Shown piece by piece: positions 1 to 8,404 of a stretch of DNA of 42,307 nucleotides (position 1 is its first letter; each line of letters begins with the position of its first letter). Below the pieces are notes generated by a model. The model ran no database searches, was not told where the DNA came from, and saw only the letters and a list, made by a program, of their open reading frames with translations. Source of the stretch: an uncultured Gemmatimonadota bacterium (GTDB lineage Bacteria; Gemmatimonadota; Gemmatimonadetes; Longimicrobiales; Longimicrobiaceae); assembly GCA_902805735.1 (NCBI GenBank), contig CADCTW010000167.1:1-42307 (forward strand), in the 5' to 3' direction. Made by a program: the position numbers and the translations under genes.

Positions 1-66
1 GACCAGGCGCTCCAACTCAGCCCGGTCTCCATCGCGCAACTTGACTGTGCGAATTGGCATTGGCAT
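1..66 (-). CDS. Probable IS630-type transposase, N-terminus only (partial)
   Basis: Reading leftward from an ATG at 66, 22 codons stay open to the window edge and encode MPMPIRTVKLRDGDRAELER followed by Leu-Val. This resembles the start of IS630-family transposases, where a short polar lead precedes an acidic, Leu-rich helix that opens the helix-turn-helix. No SD is evident. A second ATG at 60 could also start it. The rest of the gene and the insertion sequence boundaries lie outside the window, and no terminal inverted repeat can be defined between 67 and 211. Any HTH regulator with a similar first helix would look the same over 22 residues, so the family call is tentative. Confidence 0.4.
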   Translation of the reverse strand, partial: MPMPIRTVKLRDGDRAELERLV

Positions 67-211
67 GCTGAACAATCTAACACTCAGTACGCCAAAATGC
101 ACGGGTATTCAGAGGCAGTACACTAGGTCCGGTAGCGCATTGATCTTGCGCAGCCCGTGGTCCGGCGGAACCGGAGACGCAGGTCCACCATCTGGAAGAG
201 CGTCGGCTGCG

Positions 212-847
212 ATGCGTTACGTCCGAGCATGTCGAATCCGATCCAGGGGAGCGAAGTACCCTTGGAACGACTCCAGTCTACTTCGCCGCCGGCGCATTGG
301 CTCCCTTTTCCAAAAGCCTTTTAGAGCGGCGAGTGCGCTTCTGTGCCTCTTGGCTGCGGCGTGCGCGATTGGGTCACGCCTGCCGGAGGGAGGCGTGCAC
401 TCTCCACAACGATCAGATCGCACCGTCTCGGCATTCTTGGCGCTCGTACCCGCGATCATCGAGAGCGTACCTCACGCGGAGCGTGGTTTCCCGTTGCTGA
501 TCGACATCGGGAGCTTCGAGAGAGCCGGAGAGCGGCTAACCCGCTCGGAAATCCCGAGGGGCGCGGTTGACCGAAGCATCGCCAGGCGGTTTCGCCAAGC
601 CACTGAGAGTGAGGCGACCATTCGCATCTCTCGCAACGAGAGACGAATCCTGGACGACGGTGTCTATATTCGTCTAGATAGCCTGAGCATGGGCGACGGA
701 AGGTCCGAGGCGCTTGTTACTTATATGTGGCCGGAGCCCGAGCGGATAATCTCGACAGGCGTCGGGCTCACAAGAGTGGTCTACAGCTTTTCTCGCCGGG
801 GCACCCGCTGGATTTTGGAAGAGGTCAGAATGGTGCAGGAGACTTAG
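212..847 (+). CDS. Hypothetical lipoprotein
   Basis: The predicted product has 211 aa. A basic N-terminus of about 40 residues precedes a hydrophobic stretch ending in the lipobox-like LLAAAC (Cys near residue 50), so the protein is probably exported and lipid-anchored. The mature part has alternating hydrophobic and charged segments ending in a Tyr/Trp-rich region (YMWPEPE, YSFSRRGTRWILEEV), typical of a small beta-rich periplasmic domain. I recognise no family. The frame is open upstream to 41, but that part overlaps the probable transposase end, so ATG 212 is preferred. The 50-residue lead before the lipobox is unusually long, and the true start may be a non-ATG codon nearer the signal. 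Base composition is less GC-rich than the neighbours, consistent with acquisition beside an insertion sequence. Confidence 0.55.
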   Translation: MRYVRACRIRSRGAKYPWNDSSLLRRRRIGSLFQKPFRAASALLCLLAAACAIGSRLPEGGVHSPQRSDRTVSAFLALVPAIIESVPHAERGFPLLIDIGSFERAGERLTRSEIPRGAVDRSIARRFRQATESEATIRISRNERRILDDGVYIRLDSLSMGDGRSEALVTYMWPEPERIISTGVGLTRVVYSFSRRGTRWILEEVRMVQET

Positions 848-893
848 CCGCGCTTGTCAAAGGTGACGCCGGCGTGCGCCCCGCCAACTGGGA

Positions 894-964
894 TCACACA
901 GAGGCACAGAGGCACAGAGATGAAGTGATCTCTGTGCCTCTGTGCCTCTGTGTCTCTGTGTGAG
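894..964. repeat. Octamer-palindrome repeat, full copy R1
   Basis: The left arm has three CACAGAG(A/G) octamers, then a spacer at 921-928 and a right arm of four complementary octamers ending GTGTGAG. The arms pair over 25 bp. It lies between the stop of the lipoprotein (847) and the stop of the convergent metallo-beta-lactamase gene (977), so it could act as a bidirectional terminator. Confidence 0.9.
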
Positions 965-976
965 CCCCGCTGTTCC

Positions 977-2764
977 TCAGAGCGCCTGGCACGCCTCCTG
1001 GGACGACGCACGGTCGGGCGCGCCGGTCTCGCTGGCCCCGCCGCGCTCCACGGCTACGGTGTAGCCGCCGCCCGCGGTGCCGGGCGAGCGGAAGGTGACG
1101 GTGCCGTTCTGGTCCGTGCGGTACCAGGGCTTGCCGTAGCGCGTGAACAGATCGCGCGTCTGCGTGTGCACGTGGCCGTAGGTGTTGGTGGCGCTGACGC
1201 TGAAGGTGACCCAGGCGGGGTTCACCAGCTCCAGGAAGCGGCTCGACACGCCGTTGCACGAGCCGTGGTGGTTGGCCTTGAGCACCTCCACCTTCATCCC
1301 CGGGTAGCGGTCGTAGTCCGCGCCCGTGTCGAACCAGCCCTGCGCTTCGTGCTCGGCGTCGCCGGCGAACCACATGGAGAACGAGGCCGAGTCGGGGCCC
1401 ACCAGCTTCACGGGGGTGGAGCGGTTGTTGGCATCGGTGGCCGCGGGGTCGGGCCGCATCACGTGCAGCTTGGCCCCGCCGTTCAGCGTGACGGTGCACA
1501 CGGACCGCCCGTCGGCGCAGGGATCGTCGGTGTCGCGCACGATCAGCTCGCCGCGCGCCACGCGCGCGTTGATGGAGTCGCGCAGCTCGCCCAGCGTGAC
1601 GGCGGTGCCCGCGTCACGGTTCTCGAACAGGTAGCGCAGCTTGACGTTGTTGCTGCTCTTGAACAGCTCGCGCAGCCCCGAGTAGTGGTCGAAGTGCGCG
1701 TGGGAGATGATCACCACGTCCACCGTGCCCCCGCGCAGCCCCAGCGCGTCCAGGTGCCGGCGGAAGGCGGTGGTGTCCGGCCCGCCGTCGATGAAGACGC
1801 GCGAGGTGCCGTTGGCGATGTAGGTCGCGTCGCCCTGCCCGATGTCGAGCACCTTCACGATCAGCTCCGAAGCCGTCCCCGGCTCGCCGCCCGATCCGCC
1901 CGTGGTCACCGTGAGGGTAGCCTCGCCGAAGACGCCGTTGGGCGCCGTCGCGCGGATCAGGGCTGTGCCGGCGGCGATCCCCGTCGCCAGCCCCGCCGCA
2001 TCCACCGTCGCGACCGCCGGATTGGAGGTGGTCCAGGTGTACGTGGTGGTGACGCTGGCCCCGTTCGCGTCCGTGGCCGACGCCGAGAACGCCTGGGTCC
2101 CGCCGACGGCGATGGATGCCGTCGCGGGGGCCACGCGCACCGTGGTGATGGCGCCTACCGGCGCCACGTAGCCGTCGTTGCGCGCGCCCGGCGTGCCGCG
2201 GTCGCCCTTGCCGAAGGTGGAGGTGGCCGTGTGCCAGTTGCTCCCCTTCACGTCCGTGTTGACGGCCAGGGGATCGCTCACGCCGCGCGTGGCGCCCGAG
2301 GGCATGGAGGTGCCCCACGCCACGGAGTCCACCGTGGCGCCCGCCCCGTCGCGCACTACGATCCAGTCCGACGCGTTGGCCAGGGTGATCCCCGTGCCGT
2401 ACGTGTACGCCACCGCGACGTCGCCGTTCTTGCTGCGCGTGCCGTTGCGCGCCAGGACCGCGTACCCGCCCGCGGGGACGGGCACGGAGGTGGCGATGGT
2501 GTGGGCGGCCTCGTTGTTGGACTGGATCTTCCACCCCTGCAGGTCGATGGCGGTGGAGCGGGGGTTGTGCACCTCGAACCACTCGCCCACGTCGTCGGTC
2601 ACGGCGCTCGGGTCCGCCAGCACCTCGTTGATCACCAGCGCCGGGGCGGTGGACTCGATGGCGAACGAGGGCCCGGATTCCACGGGGGTGCGCGCGGAAT
2701 CGGCGCAGGCGGCGGGGAAGCTTACCGCGATGAGCGCGAACAGCAGGTGCGACGGACGGGGCAT
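977..2764 (-). CDS. Secreted LTD / Ig-like / metallo-beta-lactamase-fold protein
   Basis: The predicted lipoprotein has 595 aa with signal MPRPSHLLFALIAVSFPAAC (Cys20). Residues of about 30-150 form a lamin-tail domain (INEVLADP, GEWFEVHNP, DLQGWKI). Residues of about 195-275 form a bacterial Ig-like (Big_2) domain (VAVGGTQAFSASATDANG). From about 285 to the end is a ComEC-type metallo-beta-lactamase fold with the metal motif SHAHFDH near residue 355, then ANHHGSCNG and FAGDAEHE. ComEC-type domains of this class are linked to extracellular DNA or phosphodiester hydrolysis, and LTD domains are common in secreted nucleases and phosphatases, so an extracellular hydrolase is likely but the substrate is inferred. 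ATG 2764 is preceded by GGAGG. The frame extends to 2857, but that part covers repeat R2. Confidence 0.85.
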   Translation of the reverse strand: MPRPSHLLFALIAVSFPAACADSARTPVESGPSFAIESTAPALVINEVLADPSAVTDDVGEWFEVHNPRSTAIDLQGWKIQSNNEAAHTIATSVPVPAGGYAVLARNGTRSKNGDVAVAYTYGTGITLANASDWIVVRDGAGATVDSVAWGTSMPSGATRGVSDPLAVNTDVKGSNWHTATSTFGKGDRGTPGARNDGYVAPVGAITTVRVAPATASIAVGGTQAFSASATDANGASVTTTYTWTTSNPAVATVDAAGLATGIAAGTALIRATAPNGVFGEATLTVTTGGSGGEPGTASELIVKVLDIGQGDATYIANGTSRVFIDGGPDTTAFRRHLDALGLRGGTVDVVIISHAHFDHYSGLRELFKSSNNVKLRYLFENRDAGTAVTLGELRDSINARVARGELIVRDTDDPCADGRSVCTVTLNGGAKLHVMRPDPAATDANNRSTPVKLVGPDSASFSMWFAGDAEHEAQGWFDTGADYDRYPGMKVEVLKANHHGSCNGVSSRFLELVNPAWVTFSVSATNTYGHVHTQTRDLFTRYGKPWYRTDQNGTVTFRSPGTAGGGYTVAVERGGASETGAPDRASSQEACQAL

Positions 2765-2840
2765 AGGCCCTCCGGCTGAGAGATGGACACTGGATGAGTG
2801 CCCATCCTGACAACAAATGTTGTGCCGAAGGGAAAAAGCG

Positions 2841-2908
2841 GGCTCACACAGAGGCACAGAGACACAGAGGAAAGCATCTCTCTGTGTCTCTGTGCCTCTG
2901 TGTGAGCC
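2841..2908. terminator. Octamer-palindrome repeat, full copy R2 (terminator-like)
   Basis: Perfect 29-bp inverted repeat (2841-2869 with 2880-2908) around a 10-nt loop. It starts 3 nt beyond the stop of the minus-strand amidohydrolase gene. Read on the minus strand, the stem is followed by CGCTTTTTCCC, so it has the layout of an intrinsic terminator for the operon on its right. Confidence 0.85.
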
Positions 2909-2911
2909 AAA

Positions 2912-4510
2912 TCAGTTCCCGGGGCGCACCGTGGGGTAGCGGATGCCGAGCTGCTCCAGGTACGTCTTGTAGCGCGTGGGGTCGTAGTAGAAGCGCCGCA
3001 TGTCCGGGCGGTAGCGCTGCATCACCCCGGCGTTCATGTGCACGGGCGGCTGGTCGCCGGGGCGGATCAGCGGCTCGTACTTCACGTCCTTGGTCTGCAC
3101 GTCGCGGAAGTAGGCCCAGGCGCTGTCCACCAGCGCGGGCCTGGTGAACAGGTCGAGCAGGGTGAGCGCGGTGGCCTTGGCGCCGGCGGTGGCGCCCTTG
3201 TGCGCGATGGGCGTGGCCATGGCGATGGCGCTGGACCAGTTGTGCCCCGGCAGGTTGGGGATGTTGGACGGGTAGCGCAGCGTGATCGTGGGCACCACCC
3301 ACGAGATGTCGCCGATGTCGTCCGACCCGCCGCCGCGGTTCTGCTCGGGGGGCACGCCGCTGTCGATCTTCGCCAGCGCCGTATCCAGCCCCGGCGTCTT
3401 TTCGTTCCCCAGCTCGCGCTGCACGGCGCGGGCGAGCGTCTGGTCCGCCTCGTCCCACCGGGGCAGGCCCACGCGGCGGATGTTGTCGTACATCGCCAGT
3501 GCCACGGGGCGGTTGAAGTGGCGCGGCCAGGCCGCCCCCAGCACCTGCATGGTGTCCAGCGTGGTGCCGGTCATCAGGGTGGCGCCCCGGGCGATCTGGT
3601 TGCCGATCTCCCACAGCTCTTTGATGCGCGGGTACTCCACCTCGCGGAAGTAGTACCACACGGCCGCGGTGCGCGGCACCACGTTGGGCTGGTCGCCGCC
3701 CTCGGTGATCACGTAGTGCGAGCGATGGGGGAGGCGCAGGTGCTCGCGCCGGTAGTTCCAGCCGGCGTTCATCAGCTCCACCGCGTCCAGCGCGCTGCGC
3801 CCGCGCCACGGAGCCCCGGCGGAGTGCGCCGTCTCGCCCTGGAAGCGGTAGAGCACGCTCACCAGCCCCGTGCCGTCCGCGGGGCCGTACGACACGTTGA
3901 GGTTGCTCCCCACGTGCGTGAAGATGGTGACGTCCACGTCGCGGAAGAAGCCGGCGCGGACGAACCACGCCTTGGCCGCCACCAGCTCCTCGGCCACGCC
4001 GGGCCAGATGCGGATGGTCCCCCCGATCCCCTCGCGCTGCATCACCTTTTTCGTGGCGATGGCGGCGGTGATGACCACGGGGAGGCCGGAGTTGTGCCCC
4101 TCGCCGTGCCCCGGCGCCCCCTCCACCAGCGGATCGCGATAGGCCACGCCCGGCTTCTGCGACGACTGCGGGATGCCGTCCAGGTCCGACCCCAGCGCGA
4201 TCACGGGCTTTCCCGATCCCCACGTCGCCATCCACGCGGTGGGTATCCCCGCGATCCCCTCCTGCACGGTGAAGCCGTTGCGCCGCAGGATGCCGACCAG
4301 GTAGCGCGAGCTCTCGCTCTCCTGGAAGCCCAGCTCCCCGTACGAGAAGATCTGGTCGACCATCTGCTGCGTGAAGGTGTGCATCCCGTCGATCTCGCGC
4401 GCGATCTCGTCCTTGAGCGCGTTGACGCGCGCGGAGTCGAGCGGGGCTCTTTGGGCGCGCGCGGGCGACGAAAGCGCGAGGGCGAGGAGGACGAAAGCGA
4501 TCAGGCGCAT
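2912..4510 (-). CDS. Exported M20-type amidohydrolase (AbgB-like)
   Basis: The product has 532 aa with signal peptide MRLIAFVLLALALSSPARAQ. The mature enzyme has M20/aminoacylase metal-site motifs in order: GSDLDGIP near 107, GHGEGHNSG near 130, a VAEEL glutamate pair near 160, GETAHSAG, and GGDQPNVVP. Near 390 a GGGSDDIGDIS segment is typical of the AbgB-like (aminobenzoyl-glutamate utilisation) branch. It is expected to hydrolyse an N-acyl or peptide amide bond in the periplasm with bound Zn or Mn; the substrate is unknown. ATG 4510 is the first start giving a signal peptide, although the frame is open to 6028. It is the second gene of a two-gene operon, 56 bp after the alpha/beta hydrolase. 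Confidence 0.88.
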   Translation of the reverse strand: MRLIAFVLLALALSSPARAQRAPLDSARVNALKDEIAREIDGMHTFTQQMVDQIFSYGELGFQESESSRYLVGILRRNGFTVQEGIAGIPTAWMATWGSGKPVIALGSDLDGIPQSSQKPGVAYRDPLVEGAPGHGEGHNSGLPVVITAAIATKKVMQREGIGGTIRIWPGVAEELVAAKAWFVRAGFFRDVDVTIFTHVGSNLNVSYGPADGTGLVSVLYRFQGETAHSAGAPWRGRSALDAVELMNAGWNYRREHLRLPHRSHYVITEGGDQPNVVPRTAAVWYYFREVEYPRIKELWEIGNQIARGATLMTGTTLDTMQVLGAAWPRHFNRPVALAMYDNIRRVGLPRWDEADQTLARAVQRELGNEKTPGLDTALAKIDSGVPPEQNRGGGSDDIGDISWVVPTITLRYPSNIPNLPGHNWSSAIAMATPIAHKGATAGAKATALTLLDLFTRPALVDSAWAYFRDVQTKDVKYEPLIRPGDQPPVHMNAGVMQRYRPDMRRFYYDPTRYKTYLEQLGIRYPTVRPGN

Positions 4511-4537
4511 GGTGTTGTGCGGGGTCGGAGTGGGAGT

Positions 4538-4578
4538 CTCACACGGAGGCACAGAGACACGGAGAACTAATCTCTCCG
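4538..4578. repeat. Octamer-palindrome repeat, one-armed copy R3
   Basis: A left arm only (CTCACACGGAGG, CACAGAGA, CACGGAGA) abuts the stop codon of the alpha/beta hydrolase (4567-4569). A residual 6-bp stem, CGGAGA/TCTCCG (4560-4578), spans that stop. It lies between two co-oriented genes, so the terminator-sized hairpin is absent inside this operon. Confidence 0.75.
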
Positions 4579-5631
4579 GATGCGGCGAAGCAAATCGACC
4601 AGGTGCTGCTTCCAGAGCACAGGCATCGAATGCGTGCCGTGCCCGCGCGTCTGCTCGCTGGTGGGGATCAGGACGTAGCGCCCACCGCGCACCCGCGGCA
4701 TCAGCCGCTCCATCAGCCCCAGCTCCGGCGGGTTCACCAGGTCGTCCGCCGAGTTGATGGCGACGAGGGGCGCGCGGATGCGCTCCAGCTGCGGCGACGG
4801 GTCGTAGTCGCGCGAGGCCTCGAACTGGTAGAGGAAGTCGTTGGCGTCCGTCTCGGCCATGCGCGACCGCATCCAGCGCGTGATGTACGCGTCGGCGCTG
4901 TCGCGCGTGGGCGCGGCGCGCTGGAGCTGGATGGGGCTGCTCGTCATCATGAAGAGCATCTCCAGCGCCCCGTACAGCCCGCGGGGCGGCGCGGTGTAGT
5001 CGCCGCCGCGCCACTCCGGGTCGGTGCGGATGGCGTCGCTGATCATCCTGCGCATCATCCGGTTGCGCCCCGCGATCTGCGTGGGGACGCTGGCCAGCGG
5101 CATCAGCGCGTCCATGAAAGCCGGGAAGCGCACGCCCCACATCCACGTCTGCATCCCGCCCATGGAGGTGCCCATCACCAGGAGGAGGTGGTTCACGCCC
5201 AGCCCCTCCGTAACCAGCCGGTGCTGGGCCGTCACCATGTCCTCGTAGCCGTAGCGGGGGAAGCGCGCCCGCAGCCCGTCGCTGGGCTTGCTCGACTTCC
5301 CGGTACCGATCCCGTCGGGGAGGATGACGAAGTGCGCCGCCGTGTCCAGCGGCTGGCCGGGCCCGAACAGCTCCCCCGCGAAGCCGCGCCCCAGGAAGTT
5401 GCGCCCGCTCCCCGTGGTGCCGTGCAGGATGAGCACGGCGTTGGTGGTGCGCCCCGCCGCGTCGCGCCGCGGGCGGCCCAGCGTGGTGTAGTGGATCCTC
5501 AGCTCGGGGAGCACCGAGCCGTCCGTGAAGCGGAAGCCGCGCATCACGAAATCGCCTTCCGTGCCCTGCGCGCGCGCCGCGGCCGGGATGCAGGCGTACA
5601 GCGTGAGCGCCAGGACGATGCGCCGGAGCAT
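4567..5631 (-). CDS. Exported alpha/beta hydrolase (MetX/homoserine acetyltransferase-like fold)
   Basis: The product has 354 aa with signal peptide MLRRIVLALTLYACIPAAARAQ. The core has LPELRIHYTTLGR and LILHGTTGSG, a nucleophile elbow MGTSMGG (Ser near 151), an Asp in NSADDLVNP near 292 and a His in RGHGTHSMP near 330, a complete Ser-Asp-His triad. The spacing and the NFLGRGFAGELFGPGQPLDT region resemble homoserine O-acetyltransferase-like proteins, but the export signal argues against methionine synthesis, so a periplasmic esterase or amidase is more likely. ATG 5631 is chosen because it begins the signal. It is the first gene of an operon with the M20 amidohydrolase, which suggests sequential hydrolysis of an external compound. 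Confidence 0.85.
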   Translation of the reverse strand: MLRRIVLALTLYACIPAAARAQGTEGDFVMRGFRFTDGSVLPELRIHYTTLGRPRRDAAGRTTNAVLILHGTTGSGRNFLGRGFAGELFGPGQPLDTAAHFVILPDGIGTGKSSKPSDGLRARFPRYGYEDMVTAQHRLVTEGLGVNHLLLVMGTSMGGMQTWMWGVRFPAFMDALMPLASVPTQIAGRNRMMRRMISDAIRTDPEWRGGDYTAPPRGLYGALEMLFMMTSSPIQLQRAAPTRDSADAYITRWMRSRMAETDANDFLYQFEASRDYDPSPQLERIRAPLVAINSADDLVNPPELGLMERLMPRVRGGRYVLIPTSEQTRGHGTHSMPVLWKQHLVDLLRRIRRD

Positions 5632-5810
5632 GGTGTAAGCGGGGTGCGGGTGGAGTGGGTGCTGGGCCTGCACGCCGGAAGCGTGCCGCGCGCTCTTCCA
5701 TATGCCGGTGCGCGAATATTGGGCGAATTTTGGCCCGGCGGCGCAATGAGCATGGTTTCTGCGCTTCCAACTTGCACCAGCGCACCGAGATCCGTCCCAA
5801 TCGAGGCAAC

Positions 5811-7469
5811 TTGCTGAATCCCAGGCACCTGAAGCTGTACGGGGAGCTGGCCAAGCTTTTCCTCCGGTACGGCCGCAGCGACATCGTGAACACGGCGGGT
5901 CTGGACGAAGTGGTCCCCGAGCCCGGCGAGGCCGAGACCGCCGAAGCCACCCCCAAAGCCGAGGCGCTCGCGGAGGACCTGGAGCGGATGGGCCCCACCT
6001 TCGTCAAGCTGGGCCAGCTCCTTTCCACCCGGCCGGACCTGGTGCCGGCGCCCTACGTCGACGCCCTGTCGCGCCTGCAGGATCGCCTGGAGCCCTTCCC
6101 GTTCGAAGAGGTGGAGCGGATCGTGACGGAGGAGCTGGGGAAGGGGGTGCACGAGGCGTTCGCGTCGTTCACCGAGAAGCCCATGGCGGCGGCGTCGCTG
6201 GGGCAGGTGCACGCGGCCACCCTCCACGACGGGCGTCGCGTGGTGGTCAAGGTGCAGCGCCCCGGCGTCAGGCAGCGCATCATCGACGACCTGGACGCGC
6301 TGGAGGAGATCGCGGGGGTGGCCGAGCGCCGCACGGAGGTGGGGCAGCGCTACGGGGTGCTGGGGCTGATCCAGGAGTTCCGCCGCAACATCCTGGACGA
6401 GCTGAACTATCAGCGCGAAGCCGCCAACCTGTCCACGCTGGGGCGCAACCTGGCGCAGTTCGAGCGCATCGCCATCCCCGCGGCCATCGACGACCTCACC
6501 CGTACGCGCGTGCTCACCATGGAGTACGTGCGCGGGCGCAAGATCACGGAGCTGGGCCCGCTGCGCCGCATGGAGATCGACGGGGTGGCGCTGGCGGAGG
6601 AGCTGTTCCAGGCGTACCTCAAGCAGATCCTGGTGGACGGCTTCTTCCACGCCGACCCGCACCCCGGCAACGTCTTCGTGACGGCGGACGGCCGCATCGC
6701 GCTGCTGGACCTGGGGATGGTGGGCCGCGTCCCGCCCTCGCTGCAGGACCACCTGCTGCGCCTGATGCTGGCGGTGGCGGACGGCAACGGCGAGGAGGCG
6801 GCGCGCATCTCCATCGTGATGGGGACGCCGCTGGAGGGGTTGTTCGAGGAAGAGAAGTTCATGCGCGAGGTCACGGAGCTGGTGAGCCGCTTCTATGGCG
6901 CGACCGCGCAGGAGATCGAGCTGGGGCGCGTGGTGATAGAGTTGACCAGGATCGCCGCCACCTCGGGCGTCCTCCTCCCCAGCCAGATCAGCACGCTGGG
7001 CCGCGCCTTCCTGGCGCTGGACCAGGCCGGCCGCACGCTGGACCCCGAGTTCGACCCCAACGCCGCCGTGCGCCGCCACTCGTCGGACATCATGCAGCAG
7101 CGGATGATGAAGGCCGCCTCGCCCGCCGCCATGTTCACCACGCTGCTGGAGATGAACGAGTTCGTGCAGCGCCTTCCCGGCCGCCTGAACGGGCTGCTGG
7201 ACGCGCTGACGGAGAACCGCATGGAGCTGGGGATCCGGGTGAACGAGGAGATCTGGATGATGGAGGGCCTCCAGAAGATCGCCAACCGCATCACCGTAGG
7301 CCTGGTGCTCAGCGCCCTGATCATCGGGGCCGCCATGCTGATGCGCATCGAGACCTCGTTCCGCATCCTGGGCTATCCCGGCCTGGCGATCCTCCTCTTC
7401 CTCGCCGCCGCCGTCATCGGCCTCTTCCTGGTCATCACCATCCTCCTCACCGACGTCCGCAAAAGATGA
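5811..7469 (+). CDS. UbiB/AarF (ADCK) atypical kinase family protein
   Basis: The product has 552 aa. The start chosen is TTG 5811, 4 nt after GAGG, giving MLNPRHLKLYGELAKLFLRYG; CTG 5814 is an alternative, and the frame is open to 5655 without family-like sequence. Family motifs: TFVKLGQLLSTRPDL (KxGQ), AAASLGQVHAA (Ala-rich nucleotide loop), RVVVKVQRPG (active-site Lys), FFHADPHPGN (catalytic loop) and LLDLGMVG (metal-binding Asp). Two hydrophobic helices end the protein, from about 505. UbiB proteins are ATPases that support isoprenoid quinone synthesis or lipid handling at the membrane. The gene diverges from the hydrolase operon across a 179-bp region and is convergent with the gene at 7538. 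Confidence 0.92.
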   Translation: MLNPRHLKLYGELAKLFLRYGRSDIVNTAGLDEVVPEPGEAETAEATPKAEALAEDLERMGPTFVKLGQLLSTRPDLVPAPYVDALSRLQDRLEPFPFEEVERIVTEELGKGVHEAFASFTEKPMAAASLGQVHAATLHDGRRVVVKVQRPGVRQRIIDDLDALEEIAGVAERRTEVGQRYGVLGLIQEFRRNILDELNYQREAANLSTLGRNLAQFERIAIPAAIDDLTRTRVLTMEYVRGRKITELGPLRRMEIDGVALAEELFQAYLKQILVDGFFHADPHPGNVFVTADGRIALLDLGMVGRVPPSLQDHLLRLMLAVADGNGEEAARISIVMGTPLEGLFEEEKFMREVTELVSRFYGATAQEIELGRVVIELTRIAATSGVLLPSQISTLGRAFLALDQAGRTLDPEFDPNAAVRRHSSDIMQQRMMKAASPAAMFTTLLEMNEFVQRLPGRLNGLLDALTENRMELGIRVNEEIWMMEGLQKIANRITVGLVLSALIIGAAMLMRIETSFRILGYPGLAILLFLAAAVIGLFLVITILLTDVRKR

Positions 7470-7470
7470 A

Positions 7471-7537
7471 GCTCACACAGAGACACAGAGGCACAGAGAA
7501 GAACTTCATCTCTGTGCCTCTGTGTCTCTGTGTGAGC
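7471..7537. terminator. Octamer-palindrome repeat, full copy R4 between convergent genes
   Basis: Inverted repeat with 29-bp arms (7471-7499 and 7509-7537), three octamers per arm. It begins 1 nt after the UbiB stop and ends at the base before the stop of the convergent gene, filling the whole interval. This is the clearest case for a bidirectional terminator role. Confidence 0.88.
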
Positions 7538-8050
7538 CTACTTCTGCTGGTCGTAGCCGAATTCCACGAAGCCGCGCACGTCAGGCCAGGAGCCGTGCTG
7601 CTGGGACTGCTCGTTGCCCCAGTGGCGCTGCAGGTCCGGCTCCACGTCGCGGAAGGCGCGGCCGTGGTACTCCGGGTTCTGGCGCGCCATGTGGCCGAAC
7701 TGGTAGAGCGGGCGCGTGTCCTCGTAGCTGCGGGTGCGCCCCGAGGAGCTCCCCTGCGCGTCCACGTGCAGGCTGCCCTGCGTGCTCCCCGCCGTGCGGC
7801 CGTGGGCCTCGAAGTGGCTGCGGCAGCGGTTGTCCGCCTCGCCGTTGAAGGAGGCATGCACGGAGCCGCCGCCCTGCTGCCCCGGCTGCGGGTTCCCCGC
7901 CTGGGCCCACCAGCCGCCCATGTTGTTCATCATGGCGCCGAACATCCCCATGGCGTTGTCGGCGGCCTGGCCCACGAGCCCGCCCAGGCCCTCGCCGATC
8001 TTCTGCATGTTGCCCTGGTTCCCGGAACCCCCGCTTCCACTCTGCTGCAT
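7538..8050 (-). CDS. Small stress-type hydrophilic protein
   Basis: The product has 170 aa. ATG 8050 is preceded by GGAGAGGAGG. The N-terminal half is Gly/Gln/Asn-rich with a possible helix (GEGLGGLVGQAADNAMGMFGAMMNNMGGW). The C-terminal 60 residues carry RPLYQFGHMARQNPEYHGRA followed by FRDVEPDLQRHW and a final Trp/Arg-rich helix. This pattern of Tyr-x-x-Gly, a charged turn, Glu-Pro-x-Leu and Trp recurs at the C-termini of PRC-barrel or YsnF-type general-stress proteins. Structural or stress-related use is inferred; no catalytic motif is visible. Confidence 0.7.
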   Translation of the reverse strand: MQQSGSGGSGNQGNMQKIGEGLGGLVGQAADNAMGMFGAMMNNMGGWWAQAGNPQPGQQGGGSVHASFNGEADNRCRSHFEAHGRTAGSTQGSLHVDAQGSSSGRTRSYEDTRPLYQFGHMARQNPEYHGRAFRDVEPDLQRHWGNEQSQQHGSWPDVRGFVEFGYDQQK

Positions 8051-8404
8051 CGGGTGCCTCCTCTCCGTAAGTCGTTCCCGCGGTGCGGCTTCCACCGAAT
8101 CGCCAGGACGGGCCGGGGCAAAAAGCAGACCGCGTGCAATAAGTTTTGACAAAGATTATGCAACATGACGCCTGTCTCACCCGGAGACACGGAGACACAG
8201 AGATACAGCCGTTGTTCCCCCGCTCGCTCAGCGCAAAATCTCTGGATGGGAGCGCTTGTTTATAAACCTTGCGTGCAGCATCGCGTGCACATAGTGTTCA
8301 CTTTGTGGCGGCGAGCGGCTCCAGAACTTCTCGTCGCCCACTCCGCTGGGCCCTTCCGCCGCGCGTATCGCGCAAATTTTTACCACTTCATACTTCAGGC
8401 ATCC
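8051..8404. other. Divergent intergenic region
   Basis: A 354-bp region between divergent genes. It holds an AT-rich stretch at 8131-8160, a one-armed repeat (8176-8203) and a perfect 10-bp palindrome GTTTATAAAC at 8258-8267. Both promoters should lie here, but no convincing -35/-10 pair could be fixed. No further gene was seen. Confidence 0.5.
8176..8203. repeat. Octamer-palindrome repeat, one-armed copy R5
   Basis: Left arm only: CTCACCC, GGAGACACGGAGACACAGAGA. It lies between divergent genes with no partner arm nearby. Confidence 0.7.

Noticed and set aside
41..211. N-terminal extension of the first lipoprotein gene from ATG 41
   Set aside because: It overlaps the opposite-strand transposase start and gives no signal-like or family-like sequence.
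894..964. Short ORFs with SLCLCVS or HTEAQRHRGTE-like sequences across the window
   Set aside because: These are translations of the octamer repeat arms on either strand, not proteins. They also extend true genes at their N-termini (for example at 2857, 15366 and 36840), so later starts were chosen.
950..2779. Long plus-strand ORF of 609 codons
   Set aside because: It is the antisense shadow of the metallo-beta-lactamase gene, with Arg/Gly/Ala-biased low-complexity product. The same applies to other long GC-rich ORFs such as 3038-4570, 11312-13303, 21848-24136 and 29926-32733.
8131..8170. Promoter for the gene at 7538-8050
   Set aside because: Several partial -35/-10 matches exist in the AT-rich stretch, but none has both good hexamers and correct spacing.
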